Assembly (NCBI GenBank): GCA_959600835.1
Contig: CAUGNQ010000001.1
Location: 53,385-117,384 of the forward strand
From: an uncultured Collinsella sp.
GTDB lineage: Bacteria; Actinomycetota; Coriobacteriia; Coriobacteriales; Coriobacteriaceae
Length of the DNA stretch: 64,000 nt
Reading direction: 5' to 3'
The notes below the pieces were generated by a model. That model searched no databases. It had not been told where the DNA came from and saw only the letters and a list, made by a program, of their open reading frames with translations. Both the position numbers and the translations under genes were made by a program. This document shows positions 45,833 through 54,800 of the stretch, piece by piece (positions within the stretch are counted from its first letter, which is position 1; each line of letters starts with the position of its first letter).

Positions 45833-46002
45833 GTTTAAACGTCTTGTTTTGTTACAAGCTGATTACATTCCAGTATTTTGGCTGATTTGCTGCTGAGGAT
45901 TGATAGCTGATCTATTTACATGACCGAATTGAGCACGCTGTTCATTATTGCCGGTTTTAAACAGACACAAATGTGCTCGCGTTGAGGCTATTTCGTTTAA
46001 AC
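45833..46002. promoter_or_regulatory. Repeated GTTTAAAC sites upstream of manX
   Basis: GTTTAAAC at 45833-45840 and 45995-46002, and GTTTTAAAC at 45954-45962. The last two are each followed by AGA. The sites are 105-270 bp upstream of the manX start, in an AT-rich 370-bp gap with no gene. They may bind a sugar-responsive regulator (inference). Confidence 0.4.
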
Positions 46003-46045
46003 AGATGGTGCTTGACTAATGGTAAGAAATATGATCTAGCAAAGT

Positions 46046-46099
46046 AGTCGTTAGGGACGTTCTTTAATGACTAGTCGTTTAAGAACGTCCCCAACGACT
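46046..46099. repeat. Long palindrome next to hypA
   Basis: AGTCGTTAGGGACGTTCTT (46046-46064) and AAGAACGTCCCCAACGACT (46081-46099) pair with one mismatch around a 16-nt loop. It lies 3 bp beyond the hypA stop, so it could end hypA transcripts. The GGAACGTCC motif beside both FHA 3' ends resembles its arm. Confidence 0.75.
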
Positions 46100-46102
46100 A
46101 AG

Positions 46103-46531
46103 TTAGGCGATGTGGAGGGGGTTGGCGGCGTCGACGGCGTCGGGGGCGTCAGAAGGGACGTCGGGGGCAGCGTCTGCCGGGTCCTCGTCGGGGGTCTCGA
46201 TCTGCTTGATCATGACCTCTTGGCCCTGGAGCAAATAGGTATCGCCGCTACCGCAATGGGGGCAGGTCTTGCCGTGTTCGACTGTCGCATAGTCGCGGCC
46301 GCACGCCTCGCAATGCGTCACGGCCTCGACGGACTCCACGATAAGCTCCGCGCCCTGCGCGATAGGCTTTTTATCTGCCGCCCAGCGCCAAGCATCAAGC
46401 AGCAGATCGGGAACGACGCCCGAGACCTCGCCCAGGAGCAGCGTCACGCTCGAAACGCGACTCACGCCATTGGCGCGCGCCACATTCTCGACATCGCGAA
46501 TGATGTGATAAACAATCCCGATCTCGTGCAC
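46103..46531 (-). CDS. hypA: Hydrogenase nickel insertion protein HypA
   Basis: 142 aa. Delivers nickel to [NiFe]-hydrogenase with HypB. It begins MHEIGIVYHII, with the Ni-binding His2, and has the zinc site CEACGRDY / CPHCGSGD. The C-terminus has an additional ~30-residue Asp/Pro/Ala-rich tail beyond the normal ~115 aa. GTG start with AAGGA before it. No hydrogenase or other hyp genes are in the window, which is unusual; it may serve another nickel enzyme or a distant hydrogenase operon. Confidence 0.88.
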   Translation of the reverse strand: MHEIGIVYHIIRDVENVARANGVSRVSSVTLLLGEVSGVVPDLLLDAWRWAADKKPIAQGAELIVESVEAVTHCEACGRDYATVEHGKTCPHCGSGDTYLLQGQEVMIKQIETPDEDPADAAPDVPSDAPDAVDAANPLHIA

Positions 46532-46725
46532 TTTTAATTCCTTCCGCCGTTCTACCGAACGGCGGTCGGCTTGACGCTGCGCGAGCCCCAGACGGGCGAT
46601 CTGCCTTTCAATCGTCGGGCATGGGCAAAAGCCCTATGCCCTCCTCTTTCAAGGCACCTCGCCACGCCTGGGACTCGCTCGCTGTCCAACCGCTCTCTGC
46701 GCCGTTCTCCTGCTTGTTGCGTTTC

Positions 46726-49503
46726 TTACTTCTTCCCGAATTTGATCTTAATGGCGCGCTTGAGCGCGTACTTGCCCAGGCTTGGGAGCTTTTGCTCGTA
46801 TTTGACCATCGTTGAGCACTCGGGGCGGTCGCGATCCAGATGGATGGCGTCGAACGCGCACTTGGTGGTGCACAGACCGCAGCCAATACACTTGTTGGGG
46901 TCGACGATCGAGGCACCGCAACCCAGGCAGCGGGCGGTCTCGGCGCGCACCTGCTCCTCGGTAAAGGTCTCGACGTACTCGCTAAACGGCGCGGCCTTCT
47001 CGCGCTCGCGGTCCACGTGAGCAACCTCGCGGCTCGCGTTGTCATAGCTCTCAATTACAACATCGTCGCGGTCGAGCGCGGTGTAGCGGCGCTGGTTGCG
47101 GCCGATGGTGAGCGTGGAGCCCGGCTGCACAAAGCGGTGGATGGACACAGCAGCCTCGTGACCGGCGGCGATGGCGTCGATGGCAAAGCTGGGACCGGTG
47201 AAGACGTCGCCGCCCACAAAGATATCGGGCTCGGCGGTCTGATAGGTCTGCGGGTCGGCAAGGGCGCCCTGACCGCGGCCGAGCTCCACCTTGGAGCCAG
47301 CCAGCAGGTCGCCCCACACAATGGACTGGCCAATCGACATGACGACGCGGTCGGCATCGACACGACGCAGGTCGTTCTCGTCGTACTCGGGCGCAAAACG
47401 GCCCTCGTCGTCAAAGACGCGCGTGCAGCGCTTGAAGGTGATTCCGCAAACACGGCCGGCCTCGTCCAGGTGAACCTCCTTGGGACCCCAGCCGCAGCTG
47501 ATGTGAGCGCCGTCCTCGATGGCCTCGCGACGCTCCTCCTCGCTAGCGGGCATCTGAGCCTCGCTCTCCAGGCAGAACATCTCAACATGCTCGGAGCCCA
47601 GACGGCAGGCGTTGCGCGCGACATCGATCGCCACGTTGCCGCCGCCCACCACGATGGTGCGGCCAGGCAGCGCGTCGATCTTGCCACTGTTGACCTCGCG
47701 AAGGAAGTCGACGGCCACGGTCACGTCCTTGGCATCCTCGCCCGGAACACCGGCAAGGCGGCCGCCCTGGCAGCCAATAGCCACGTAGAAGGCCTTAAAG
47801 CCCTGCGCGCGCAGCTCGTCGAGCGTCACATCACGACCGACCTCCACGCCATAGCGGAACTCGGCACCCATCAGGCGAATAACCTCGACCTCGGCCTCAA
47901 TAACGTCCTTCTGCAGCTTAAAGCTGGGAATACCGTAAGTGAGCATGCCGCCCGGGCGCTCGTTCTTCTCGAACACGACGGGCTTGTAGCCCTTCTCGGC
48001 CAGGTAGAAAGCGCAAGACAGGCCGGCCGGACCGGCACCGATGATGGCAATCTTCTGGTCGAAGCCACCGGCGCGCGTCGGCGTCACCACGGGCGGGACA
48101 TAACGGGTCGCGGCATCCAGATCGCGCTGGGCGATAAACTTCTTGACCTCGTCGATAGCCACGGCGGCGTCCACACGGCCGCGGGTGCAGGCATCCTCAC
48201 AGCGGCGGTTGCACACACGGCCGCAGATAGCGGGCAGCGGGTTCTCACGCTTGATGAGCGCCAGCGCCTCGTCATAGCGACCCTGAGCCGCGAGCTTCAA
48301 ATAGCCCTGAACGGCGACATGCGCGGGGCAGGCCGTCTTGCAGGGAGCGGTGCCGGACTCATGCGTCTCGATGCGGTTGTCGTTGCGGTAGTTGGGCGAC
48401 CACTTGGTGTGGTCCCACTTGGTGGCATCGGGCAGCTCCTGGCGCGGATACTCGGGCACCTGTCCGCCAGCCTTTTTGCTACAGAGCTTCTGGCCCAGTT
48501 TGGCGGCGCCGGCCGGACACACCTCAACGCAGCGACCGCAGGCCACGCACTTGTCCTTCTCGACCTTGGCGACATAGGCCGAGCGCGACAGGTTGGGTGT
48601 GTTGAACAGCTGCGAGGTGCGCAGGGCGTAGCACACGTTAACGTTGCAGTTGCAGATGGCGAAGATCTTGTTCTCGCCATCGATGTTGGTAATCTGGTGC
48701 ACAAAGCCGTTGTCCTCGGCCTGGCGCAGGATGTCGTAGACCTCCTCGCGCGTCACATAGTGGCCGCGGTCGGTCTCGACCACGTAGTCGGCCATATCGC
48801 CCACGGCGATGCACCAATCGGCCGGGTCGTCGGCGCAGCCCTCTCCCATTACGCGACGGCTCGCGCGGCAGCTGCAGGTGCTGGCGGCATATTTGCCATC
48901 GTATTTGTCGAGCCAGTGCTCGATATGCTCGATCGGCACCGAGGTGCTCGCGGCATCGATGGCCTTCTCGACCGGAATCACGTGCATGCCGATACCGGCG
49001 CCTCCGGGCGGCACCATCGGCGTAGCACGGGACAGCGGGCCCTTGGACGCCTGTTCAAAGAACTTGGCATAGACCGGATGCTCCTCGAGCTGGCCCATGC
49101 GCATGTTGAGGAACTCGGCAGAACCCGGCACCAGCATGGGCAGCACCCACTGCTTGGCGCGCTCGGGATTTTCCCAGTTGTACTCGAGCAGGCCCGTGTA
49201 GCTCATGTCGTCGAGCATCTTCTCGATCTGGGCCTCGGGCATGCCGGTGAGCTTGACCATCTCGGGCAGCGTATAGGGACGGCGCATCTTCATCTTGCAG
49301 AGCACTTCGGCCTGCTCGTCGGTTGCGGCCTCGGCAAACGACCAGTACTCGTAGCCCAGCAGCTCGTCGCGGTGCAACAGGCGGTTGGTGCAGTGCTCAC
49401 ACAGTTTGACGATGGCCTCGCGCGGATGCTCCGGTATCGGCGGCACGAACTCCGCGCCGATATCGGGCTCGGTATAGCTAATCCCCGGTCCGTTGAGAAT
49501 CAT
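46726..49503 (-). CDS. Multidomain Fe-S flavoprotein oxidoreductase (GltD-like)
   Basis: 925 aa. N-terminal ~300 residues: a winged-helix-like part and Cys motifs CSCRASRR and CNCNVNVC. Then a ferredoxin motif CVACGRCVEVCP, the GltD-type Fe-S region (CKTACPAHVAVQGYL, CGRVCNRRCEDACTRG), an FAD site (IIGAGPAGLSCAFYLAEKGY), an NAD(P)H site (VVGGGNVAIDVA), and C-terminal CLGCGAS and CIGCGLCTTKCAFDA. Resembles NADPH:acceptor subunits of glutamate synthase and related reductases, but the large subunit is absent; the electron acceptor is unknown. Divergent from a TetR gene with palindromes between them, so probably TetR-controlled. Confidence 0.85.
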   Translation of the reverse strand: MILNGPGISYTEPDIGAEFVPPIPEHPREAIVKLCEHCTNRLLHRDELLGYEYWSFAEAATDEQAEVLCKMKMRRPYTLPEMVKLTGMPEAQIEKMLDDMSYTGLLEYNWENPERAKQWVLPMLVPGSAEFLNMRMGQLEEHPVYAKFFEQASKGPLSRATPMVPPGGAGIGMHVIPVEKAIDAASTSVPIEHIEHWLDKYDGKYAASTCSCRASRRVMGEGCADDPADWCIAVGDMADYVVETDRGHYVTREEVYDILRQAEDNGFVHQITNIDGENKIFAICNCNVNVCYALRTSQLFNTPNLSRSAYVAKVEKDKCVACGRCVEVCPAGAAKLGQKLCSKKAGGQVPEYPRQELPDATKWDHTKWSPNYRNDNRIETHESGTAPCKTACPAHVAVQGYLKLAAQGRYDEALALIKRENPLPAICGRVCNRRCEDACTRGRVDAAVAIDEVKKFIAQRDLDAATRYVPPVVTPTRAGGFDQKIAIIGAGPAGLSCAFYLAEKGYKPVVFEKNERPGGMLTYGIPSFKLQKDVIEAEVEVIRLMGAEFRYGVEVGRDVTLDELRAQGFKAFYVAIGCQGGRLAGVPGEDAKDVTVAVDFLREVNSGKIDALPGRTIVVGGGNVAIDVARNACRLGSEHVEMFCLESEAQMPASEEERREAIEDGAHISCGWGPKEVHLDEAGRVCGITFKRCTRVFDDEGRFAPEYDENDLRRVDADRVVMSIGQSIVWGDLLAGSKVELGRGQGALADPQTYQTAEPDIFVGGDVFTGPSFAIDAIAAGHEAAVSIHRFVQPGSTLTIGRNQRRYTALDRDDVVIESYDNASREVAHVDREREKAAPFSEYVETFTEEQVRAETARCLGCGASIVDPNKCIGCGLCTTKCAFDAIHLDRDRPECSTMVKYEQKLPSLGKYALKRAIKIKFGKK

Positions 49504-49596
49504 GGTTATCCCTTCTCTTGCCGCAGCCCGGCGAGACCGCAGCGCCCCTCTTTTTTTGCAGGCCGAGCATGCCCCCATGCCGTTCACCCGCCATTG

Positions 49597-49634
49597 TTGA
49601 CATTGTGTCAAAAATAGTATTGACGAACCGTCAA
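49597..49634. promoter_or_regulatory. Two TTGAC-N5-GTCAA operators
   Basis: TTGACATTGTGTCAA (49597-49611) and TTGACGAACCGTCAA (49620-49634) are 15-bp palindromes 8 bp apart in the divergent gap between the flavoenzyme and tetR genes; a weaker third half lies near 49652-49666. They fit a TetR-type dimer and probably regulate both genes. Confidence 0.65.
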
Positions 49635-49692
49635 CAATATTCAAGACTGTTAGGCGAACGGTCAGGCAAAAGAGGATGAAAGGCGGCAAAAC

Positions 49693-50355
49693 ATGGGCAA
49701 CAACACAGCGGATATCTCTGTGGTCGATGCCGTCCCCGCATCCGATAGCGCGGCAAAGCGCCTGACGGGCGACGAACGCCGTCGCGAGATTCTCGATGCC
49801 GTGCGCACCGTAAGCTCCGAGCTGGGCGTGTCCCACCTATCGGTATCGGCCGTGACCAAGCGAGCCGGCTGCACGCGCTCGCTGTTCTACCACTACTTCG
49901 CCGACATGGACGCCGCCGTCACCGCTGTTATGGACGAGGCGATCGACGGTTTTATCTCCGAGCTCGAGCAGTGGAATGCCGGCCGCACCGTCGGTGATAT
50001 CGAGGGCGCGCTCGACACCGTCGCCCCACTCTTTAAGCGTCTGGTCGCCAGCGGCCACGAGCTGCCGAGTACGCTCACCTCGAGCAGCGGCGCGCTCTAC
50101 GGCGGCTTTTTGCACAACGTGGTCCAGCGCGTGGCGCAGTATATCTGCGATACCACCGTGGTGGATTTTGTCGCCCATCATGAGCTACGCATCGACCATG
50201 TCTACGAGACGTTCTACACCCTCATCATGGGTCTTTTGATGTATATCCGCACGCACCCCGATGTGCCCGACGAGACGGTCAAGGAAATCATCGCCTCGAC
50301 ACTCCACATCGAGGGCTATACCGCCAAGTATCCGGAGCGCAAGCCCCAGAACTGA
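49693..50355 (+). CDS. TetR-family regulator
   Basis: 220 aa. N-terminal HTH (about residues 25-72: RRREILDAVRTVSSELGVSH, then SVTKRAGCTRSLFYHYFAD-like) and an all-helical ligand domain. Divergent from the flavoenzyme gene and 63 bp before the DUF5692 gene on the same strand, with two perfect palindromes upstream. The likely regulon is the flavoenzyme, DUF5692 and itself; the ligand is unknown. Confidence 0.88.
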   Translation: MGNNTADISVVDAVPASDSAAKRLTGDERRREILDAVRTVSSELGVSHLSVSAVTKRAGCTRSLFYHYFADMDAAVTAVMDEAIDGFISELEQWNAGRTVGDIEGALDTVAPLFKRLVASGHELPSTLTSSSGALYGGFLHNVVQRVAQYICDTTVVDFVAHHELRIDHVYETFYTLIMGLLMYIRTHPDVPDETVKEIIASTLHIEGYTAKYPERKPQN

Positions 50356-50418
50356 CGACATTTGGCCAAACTGCCCGCGATCAGAAGAGGGGCCGCGGGC
50401 GTGTGAAAGGAGAGCAGC

Positions 50419-51426
50419 ATGCTGTTCGATGTTTGGGGTAGCGATACCCTTATCCACTGGGCCGGCTGGGCCATGGTCTTTATTGGCCTGATCGTGCTCA
50501 ACGAGGTCGGCCGCCGCACCAAGCTGGGCGCGGCAATCATCTTTGGCGTGGCTCCGCTGGCCATGACCATCTACTGCGTCGCCATCGCCATTGGCGTCTC
50601 ACAGGGTGCCGAGTGGGCGCTCACCAACCCCACCCATGTGTACCAGAACAGCTGGTTCCACTACGCCAAGGTCTACGCGGCGTTGGCCGGTTGCTGGGGC
50701 TTCATCGCCATTAAGTATCAGTGGGGCAAGATCGGCAAGGCACACTGGTTCCGCGCGTGGCCGTTTGTGATCGTCGCCATCAACATCATGATCGCCGTCG
50801 TGTCCGACTTTGAGAGCGCCTATCACTTCTTTGTCCTGGGCCAGTCCACTTGGGTCACCTCCGAAGGTGCTACGCAGCTGGCCGGCTGGAACAACGTGTT
50901 CAACGGCATCGCCGGTATCATCAACATCTTCTGCATGACCGGTTGGTGGAGCGTCTACGCCTCCGAGGACAAGACCGACATGCTGTGGCCCGATATGACC
51001 TGGGTCTACATCATCGCCTACGATATCTGGAACTTCTGCTACACCTACAACTGCCTGCCCACCCACTCCTGGTTCTGCGGCTTTGCACTGCTGCTGGCGC
51101 CCACCGTCGCCGCCTTTATCTGGAACAAGGGCGGCTGGATCCAGAACCGTGCCTTTACGCTGGCTATTTGGTGCATGTTTGCCCAGGTGTTCCCGTACTT
51201 CCAGGAGGAGTCCATCTTTGTGACCCACTCCACGCTCGACCCCGGCGCCGCTACCGCGGTCTCGATCGCCGCACTGGTCGCCAACGTCGCCGCGATCATC
51301 TACATCGCCTACCGCGCCAAGAAGCTCGGCCGCAATCCCTACAAGCAGGATGTCTTTGAGGGCACCAGCGATTGGGAGAAGGCCACCGCTCGCCGTGCCA
51401 AGGTTGATTACGCGCACGCCGAGTAA
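50419..51426 (+). CDS. DUF5692 membrane protein
   Basis: 335 aa with about nine hydrophobic helices and many Trp residues (WFHYAKVYAALAGCWGF, CYTYNCLPTHSWFCGFAL). Matches the DUF5692 family of Coriobacteriia and relatives, of unknown function. AAAGGAG precedes the ATG. Probably cotranscribed with tetR. The context with an Fe-S flavoenzyme suggests transport of its substrate or a redox role (inference). Confidence 0.8.
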   Translation: MLFDVWGSDTLIHWAGWAMVFIGLIVLNEVGRRTKLGAAIIFGVAPLAMTIYCVAIAIGVSQGAEWALTNPTHVYQNSWFHYAKVYAALAGCWGFIAIKYQWGKIGKAHWFRAWPFVIVAINIMIAVVSDFESAYHFFVLGQSTWVTSEGATQLAGWNNVFNGIAGIINIFCMTGWWSVYASEDKTDMLWPDMTWVYIIAYDIWNFCYTYNCLPTHSWFCGFALLLAPTVAAFIWNKGGWIQNRAFTLAIWCMFAQVFPYFQEESIFVTHSTLDPGAATAVSIAALVANVAAIIYIAYRAKKLGRNPYKQDVFEGTSDWEKATARRAKVDYAHAE

Positions 51427-51494
51427 CATGTTGGCCGCTGTTGGCACTTGGGCATAGGCCCGCTCACCAGGCCTTTCAATCCAATGTCTCGCAG

Positions 51495-51535
51495 AGCCCC
51501 CGAAAAGCGTTTCGCTCGCTTTCCGGGGGCTTTTT
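51495..51535 (+). terminator. Terminator after the DUF5692 gene
   Basis: AGCCCCCGAAAAGC / GCTTTCCGGGGGCT stem (one mismatch), 9-nt loop, then a run of five T. About 70 bp beyond the stop. Confidence 0.88.
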
Positions 51536-51664
51536 GTCGTTGCGCCTCTATTCATCTATTCAAAAACACGCGCATATATAAAATCGGATTTCAAATCATG
51601 CGGCGGCTCTATGGAGCCCCGTTTTTGGGTACATTGTTGTCCCGATATTGAGCTTGGGGGATAT

Positions 51665-53167
51665 ATGAAAGATGAGACGATGGGCCAAGAGGATGCGGTC
51701 CAAGATGCAGAAGCGTGTGCCGAGGCCCTGGAGAGTCTAGACCAGATCGCGCTGGCCGAGATTACGTTTGACGATTCGAGCGTTAATGTGCAGGATGAGC
51801 CGGAAATCGAGGCGCAGCTCGATGATCAGGATGCAAAAGACGATGGCGCCGCGCCCACCGAAGACGAGGCAGGTCACGAAGACACCGAAAGCGAGGCCAG
51901 CAATCAGCCCGAATCCGACACGGGCGAGGAAACCGTCTTGCTCGACAGCTTGCCGGCCGAGGATTCGCTGACCCGCGAGCTTCCTGGCCTGGGTTCCGCA
52001 CCAGCCGTGGACGAGACCATCGCCATGGGCGATATTCCCCTGCCGTCCGTTCCCTCGGCACGCGAGGCCGAGGTTCGTCATCGTAAGATGTCGCCCAAGC
52101 GCCGCAATCTGATGGTTGCCGGCGCTGTGGCCGTTGCGCTTGTCGCCGGCGGTGCAGGCTATGCTGTCTGGAACGGATATCAGCAAGAGCAGGCTGCCGC
52201 TGTCGCCGCCAATGCCCACACGATGATGTCGGTGCAGATTGGCGTACATGCCGCGGGGCTCGACTGTTCCGCCGGCTCCAAGATTCCCGTACAAGTGAGT
52301 GGCCAGGATTCTGACGGATCCTCCGTGAGCGAAACACTCTATGTTGACGAGCACGGCCGTGGCATCAAACTGCTACCCGGTGACTACACGCTCTCCATCG
52401 CTGCCTCCCCCATCGCGTCCGACGGCACCGTCTATACCGTGCCGACCACCAAGGCGCAGGTCACGATCAAGAGCGACGGACAGGACCTAAGCAGCCAGGC
52501 CGCCTTTAAGCTCAAGGTGCCTTCGGCCGACACGGTAACCGACGACCAGATCGATGCCGCCGCCAAATATGCCGAGGAGGGAGGCGCGAGCTCCGCCGCC
52601 ACCGCCAAGGTGCTCCAGCAGGCGGCAACCGCGCGGCGCGACGCCGCCGTCAATGCCGTGAGCGCGCAAAAGGCACAGGCGGCCCGTGATGCCGACGCCC
52701 GTCACAAGGCAACCGACCTCTACCAGCTCGATATCCCCGTCGAGTGGTACGGCAAGGTCGAGACTTGGCAAAATGGCAGCACGCTATGCATCTATCTTGC
52801 CGGCGACAGCGATACGCCGATTGTGACGCTCGTCGCGGTGCGCGAGGGCGAGAGCTTTACGCCCGATGAGGGCGATACGGTTTTGGGTGCGGCCAACCTA
52901 GGCAACGGTTATACCGTCTACGCCAGCGGCCCCATCTATCCGTACGTGGTGCCCCAGACCATCAACGGACGGACGCAGAACCCCGTGTCGACCTATCCCA
53001 TGGACACAGCCATTGAGCTTGTCGAGCTCACGACCGGCAACCGCTACACCTATAGCCAGATCAAGAACGTACTGGTCGGCAAAGACGGCAAAGCCGACGC
53101 CGCGACCAAACTCGAGACCGACTACCTCGCGCAGATCCTGCTGCCGAGCATCAAGGCCCAGGACTAG
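51665..53167 (+). CDS. Membrane-anchored protein of unknown function
   Basis: 500 aa, no family recognised. An acidic cytoplasmic part (about 1-140) is followed by a basic stop (MSPKRRNLMVAG) and one membrane helix (about 148-170). The extracellular part has an Ala-rich coiled region (about 300-345) and a C-terminal beta-type domain. The ATG at 51665 follows TTGGGGGA; an in-frame start 18 codons upstream is less likely. Similar anchored proteins with acidic cytoplasmic tails occur beside STPK genes (compare 18391-19296). Followed by a hairpin without U-tract. Confidence 0.7.
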   Translation: MKDETMGQEDAVQDAEACAEALESLDQIALAEITFDDSSVNVQDEPEIEAQLDDQDAKDDGAAPTEDEAGHEDTESEASNQPESDTGEETVLLDSLPAEDSLTRELPGLGSAPAVDETIAMGDIPLPSVPSAREAEVRHRKMSPKRRNLMVAGAVAVALVAGGAGYAVWNGYQQEQAAAVAANAHTMMSVQIGVHAAGLDCSAGSKIPVQVSGQDSDGSSVSETLYVDEHGRGIKLLPGDYTLSIAASPIASDGTVYTVPTTKAQVTIKSDGQDLSSQAAFKLKVPSADTVTDDQIDAAAKYAEEGGASSAATAKVLQQAATARRDAAVNAVSAQKAQAARDADARHKATDLYQLDIPVEWYGKVETWQNGSTLCIYLAGDSDTPIVTLVAVREGESFTPDEGDTVLGAANLGNGYTVYASGPIYPYVVPQTINGRTQNPVSTYPMDTAIELVELTTGNRYTYSQIKNVLVGKDGKADAATKLETDYLAQILLPSIKAQD

Positions 53168-53202
53168 CCGGGCGCATCATGGTACTCCCCAACCGTGATG
53201 AA

Positions 53203-53224
53203 GGGGCCAGGAGGTCCTGGCCCC
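53203..53224. terminator. Hairpin between convergent genes
   Basis: GGGGCCAGGA / TCCTGGCCCC with a 2-nt loop, between the 500-aa protein gene and the convergent ATPase. No U-tract; terminator role uncertain. Confidence 0.45.
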
Positions 53225-53240
53225 ACAGATCCGTAGATGA

Positions 53241-54593
53241 TTAGGCAAGGAGCCACTTCCATGCGGGCACAGCGTGTACCACACCGTGTTCACATGGAAT
53301 ATCGGCCTGTTCATCCATAGTAACGATTACCGACTCGCCAAGATCAAACTGGGCCATCGAGGCATCGAGGGCTGCAATTTCGCGTTCGCGCGTTTTCTCG
53401 CTTGCCATATCCACACTCACCTGAATCAGGCTATAAGCCCGCATGAGAAGTGCGTCCCCAGCCACAAAGTCCACCTCATGGTTTTTGCTCTTCTCTTTGA
53501 TCAGCAAGCGGCAGACCGATCCGACCCTCACCGCGGGAGTCCTTCTTCTTAGCGCGTTGAACACTGCGGTCTCGAGCCTCTGGCCCTGGTCCAATGCCGA
53601 TGCGGGAGAGAATGCTCCAAACATCGCAGGATCGACAGCGTAGACCTTAGACGCAGACCGCATGTTATTTGCCAGTGAACGCGTGAACTCCGGCACGGAG
53701 AACAGCAGGTAGGCATCCTCATAATACTCAAGTAAGTCGCTGAGCGAATTACGACTGACGGGTATCTGCCTGCTCTTGAACTCGTTGTACACTTTGTTCA
53801 CCGACAGCTCTCGTCCCGAAGATGCCATACACCGCGTCAGGAACAGAGATGCCAGGCGAGGGTTCTTGACGTCGTAACGTTCAACGACGTCCATGGCGAC
53901 CGTTCGCGAAGCATATTCCTGTAGCAGCTGAATCGCGTCTGCGGGCGTCTGCTCAAGTGTCGCGATGAATCCCCCTCGTTCAAGATATCCGATCAGATGA
54001 TGTCGAAGCAGCGCTGCATCGCTTGAGGAAAAGGTCGCATCTGGCTCGAAAACGCTCCCCGTCTTATATCGAACGTATTCCGAAAAACTCAACGGAAAAA
54101 GCTCTCGCACAAGAGAACGGCCCCTGAACTCGCTCTTAAGTTCTGAGGACAGCATCTTAGAAGAAGATCCCGTCACGTAAACGGTCGCCTTCTCCGTATC
54201 GACCACGCGTCGCAGAAACGCACCCCATTCGGGTATTTCCTGGATCTCGTCAAAGAAAAGGTAGGCGCCCTCGCCTCGAGCAGCAGGATATAGTGCATAG
54301 AATGTATCGAGCACGTCCGCTAGTAGCGATGGCTCATACGGACGCAAGCGCTCATCCTCAAAATTGAAATATAGCATCCGGTCAAGCTCGACGCCTTGGC
54401 CCTGAAGCCGCCGTATCTCCTGATACAGGCGATACGTCTTTCCACAACGACGGGCGCCCACAATCACATATACGATGTTGTCGCGCTTTGGCTCCTGCGG
54501 GTTGCCCAGATCAAGGTCGCGCTCAAAGACCTGCGGAATCCCCTGTTGCTCAAAGTCCTTTATTTTTTGAGCCACCAAGTCGTTGAATGCCAT
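53241..54593 (-). CDS. DUF4143/AAA_14-type ATP-binding protein
   Basis: 450 aa. Walker A IVGARRCGKTYRL (near residue 45), Walker B AYLFFDEIQEIPEW (near 115), and a C-terminal DUF4143 part with LLIKEKSKNHEVDFVAGD. Same family as 3234-4595 but only distantly similar, and also AT-richer than its neighbours. Transcribed alone. A 25-bp perfect palindrome and a related direct repeat lie just upstream (54602-54690), recalling the repeats before the other ATPase. Confidence 0.85.
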   Translation of the reverse strand: MAFNDLVAQKIKDFEQQGIPQVFERDLDLGNPQEPKRDNIVYVIVGARRCGKTYRLYQEIRRLQGQGVELDRMLYFNFEDERLRPYEPSLLADVLDTFYALYPAARGEGAYLFFDEIQEIPEWGAFLRRVVDTEKATVYVTGSSSKMLSSELKSEFRGRSLVRELFPLSFSEYVRYKTGSVFEPDATFSSSDAALLRHHLIGYLERGGFIATLEQTPADAIQLLQEYASRTVAMDVVERYDVKNPRLASLFLTRCMASSGRELSVNKVYNEFKSRQIPVSRNSLSDLLEYYEDAYLLFSVPEFTRSLANNMRSASKVYAVDPAMFGAFSPASALDQGQRLETAVFNALRRRTPAVRVGSVCRLLIKEKSKNHEVDFVAGDALLMRAYSLIQVSVDMASEKTREREIAALDASMAQFDLGESVIVTMDEQADIPCEHGVVHAVPAWKWLLA

Positions 54594-54601
54594 AATTCTC
54601 C

Positions 54602-54690
54602 AATCTTGCTCTCCTGCTAATCAAGATTATAACGATTCTTGATTAGCAGGAGAGCAAGATTATGCGTATCTTGATTAATGGATAAGCAAG
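54602..54690. repeat. Palindrome and direct repeat upstream of the ATPase
   Basis: A perfect 25-bp inverted repeat, 54602-54626 with 54637-54661 (key parts AATCTTGCTCTCC and GGAGAGCAAGATT), around a 10-bp spacer. A degenerate third copy of the right arm begins at 54669 (TCTTGATTAATGGATAAGCA), 32 bp on. The left arm ends 8 bp before the ATPase start codon. It must overlap the promoter. Confidence 0.85.
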
Positions 54691-54800
54691 TTTTCTATTA
54701 GTGGCCCCTCCCGGAGGATATCGAGCGGCCGAGGGGGCAGGCATGAACGCCTCTAGCCGAAAACAAAGTAGCTAAAAAAGCCCCGTCCCAAATCAGCTAC

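Noticed and set aside
46608..46725. Small minus-strand ORF between the flavoenzyme and hypA (ending GIGLLPMPDD)
   Set aside because: It has a coding look but no start codon or ribosome-binding site outside the flavoenzyme gene; left as undecided.
46840..49617. Long plus-strand open frame opposite the Fe-S flavoenzyme
   Set aside because: Antisense of a GC-rich gene; no domain can be recognised, whereas the minus strand has Fe-S, FAD and NAD(P)H motifs.
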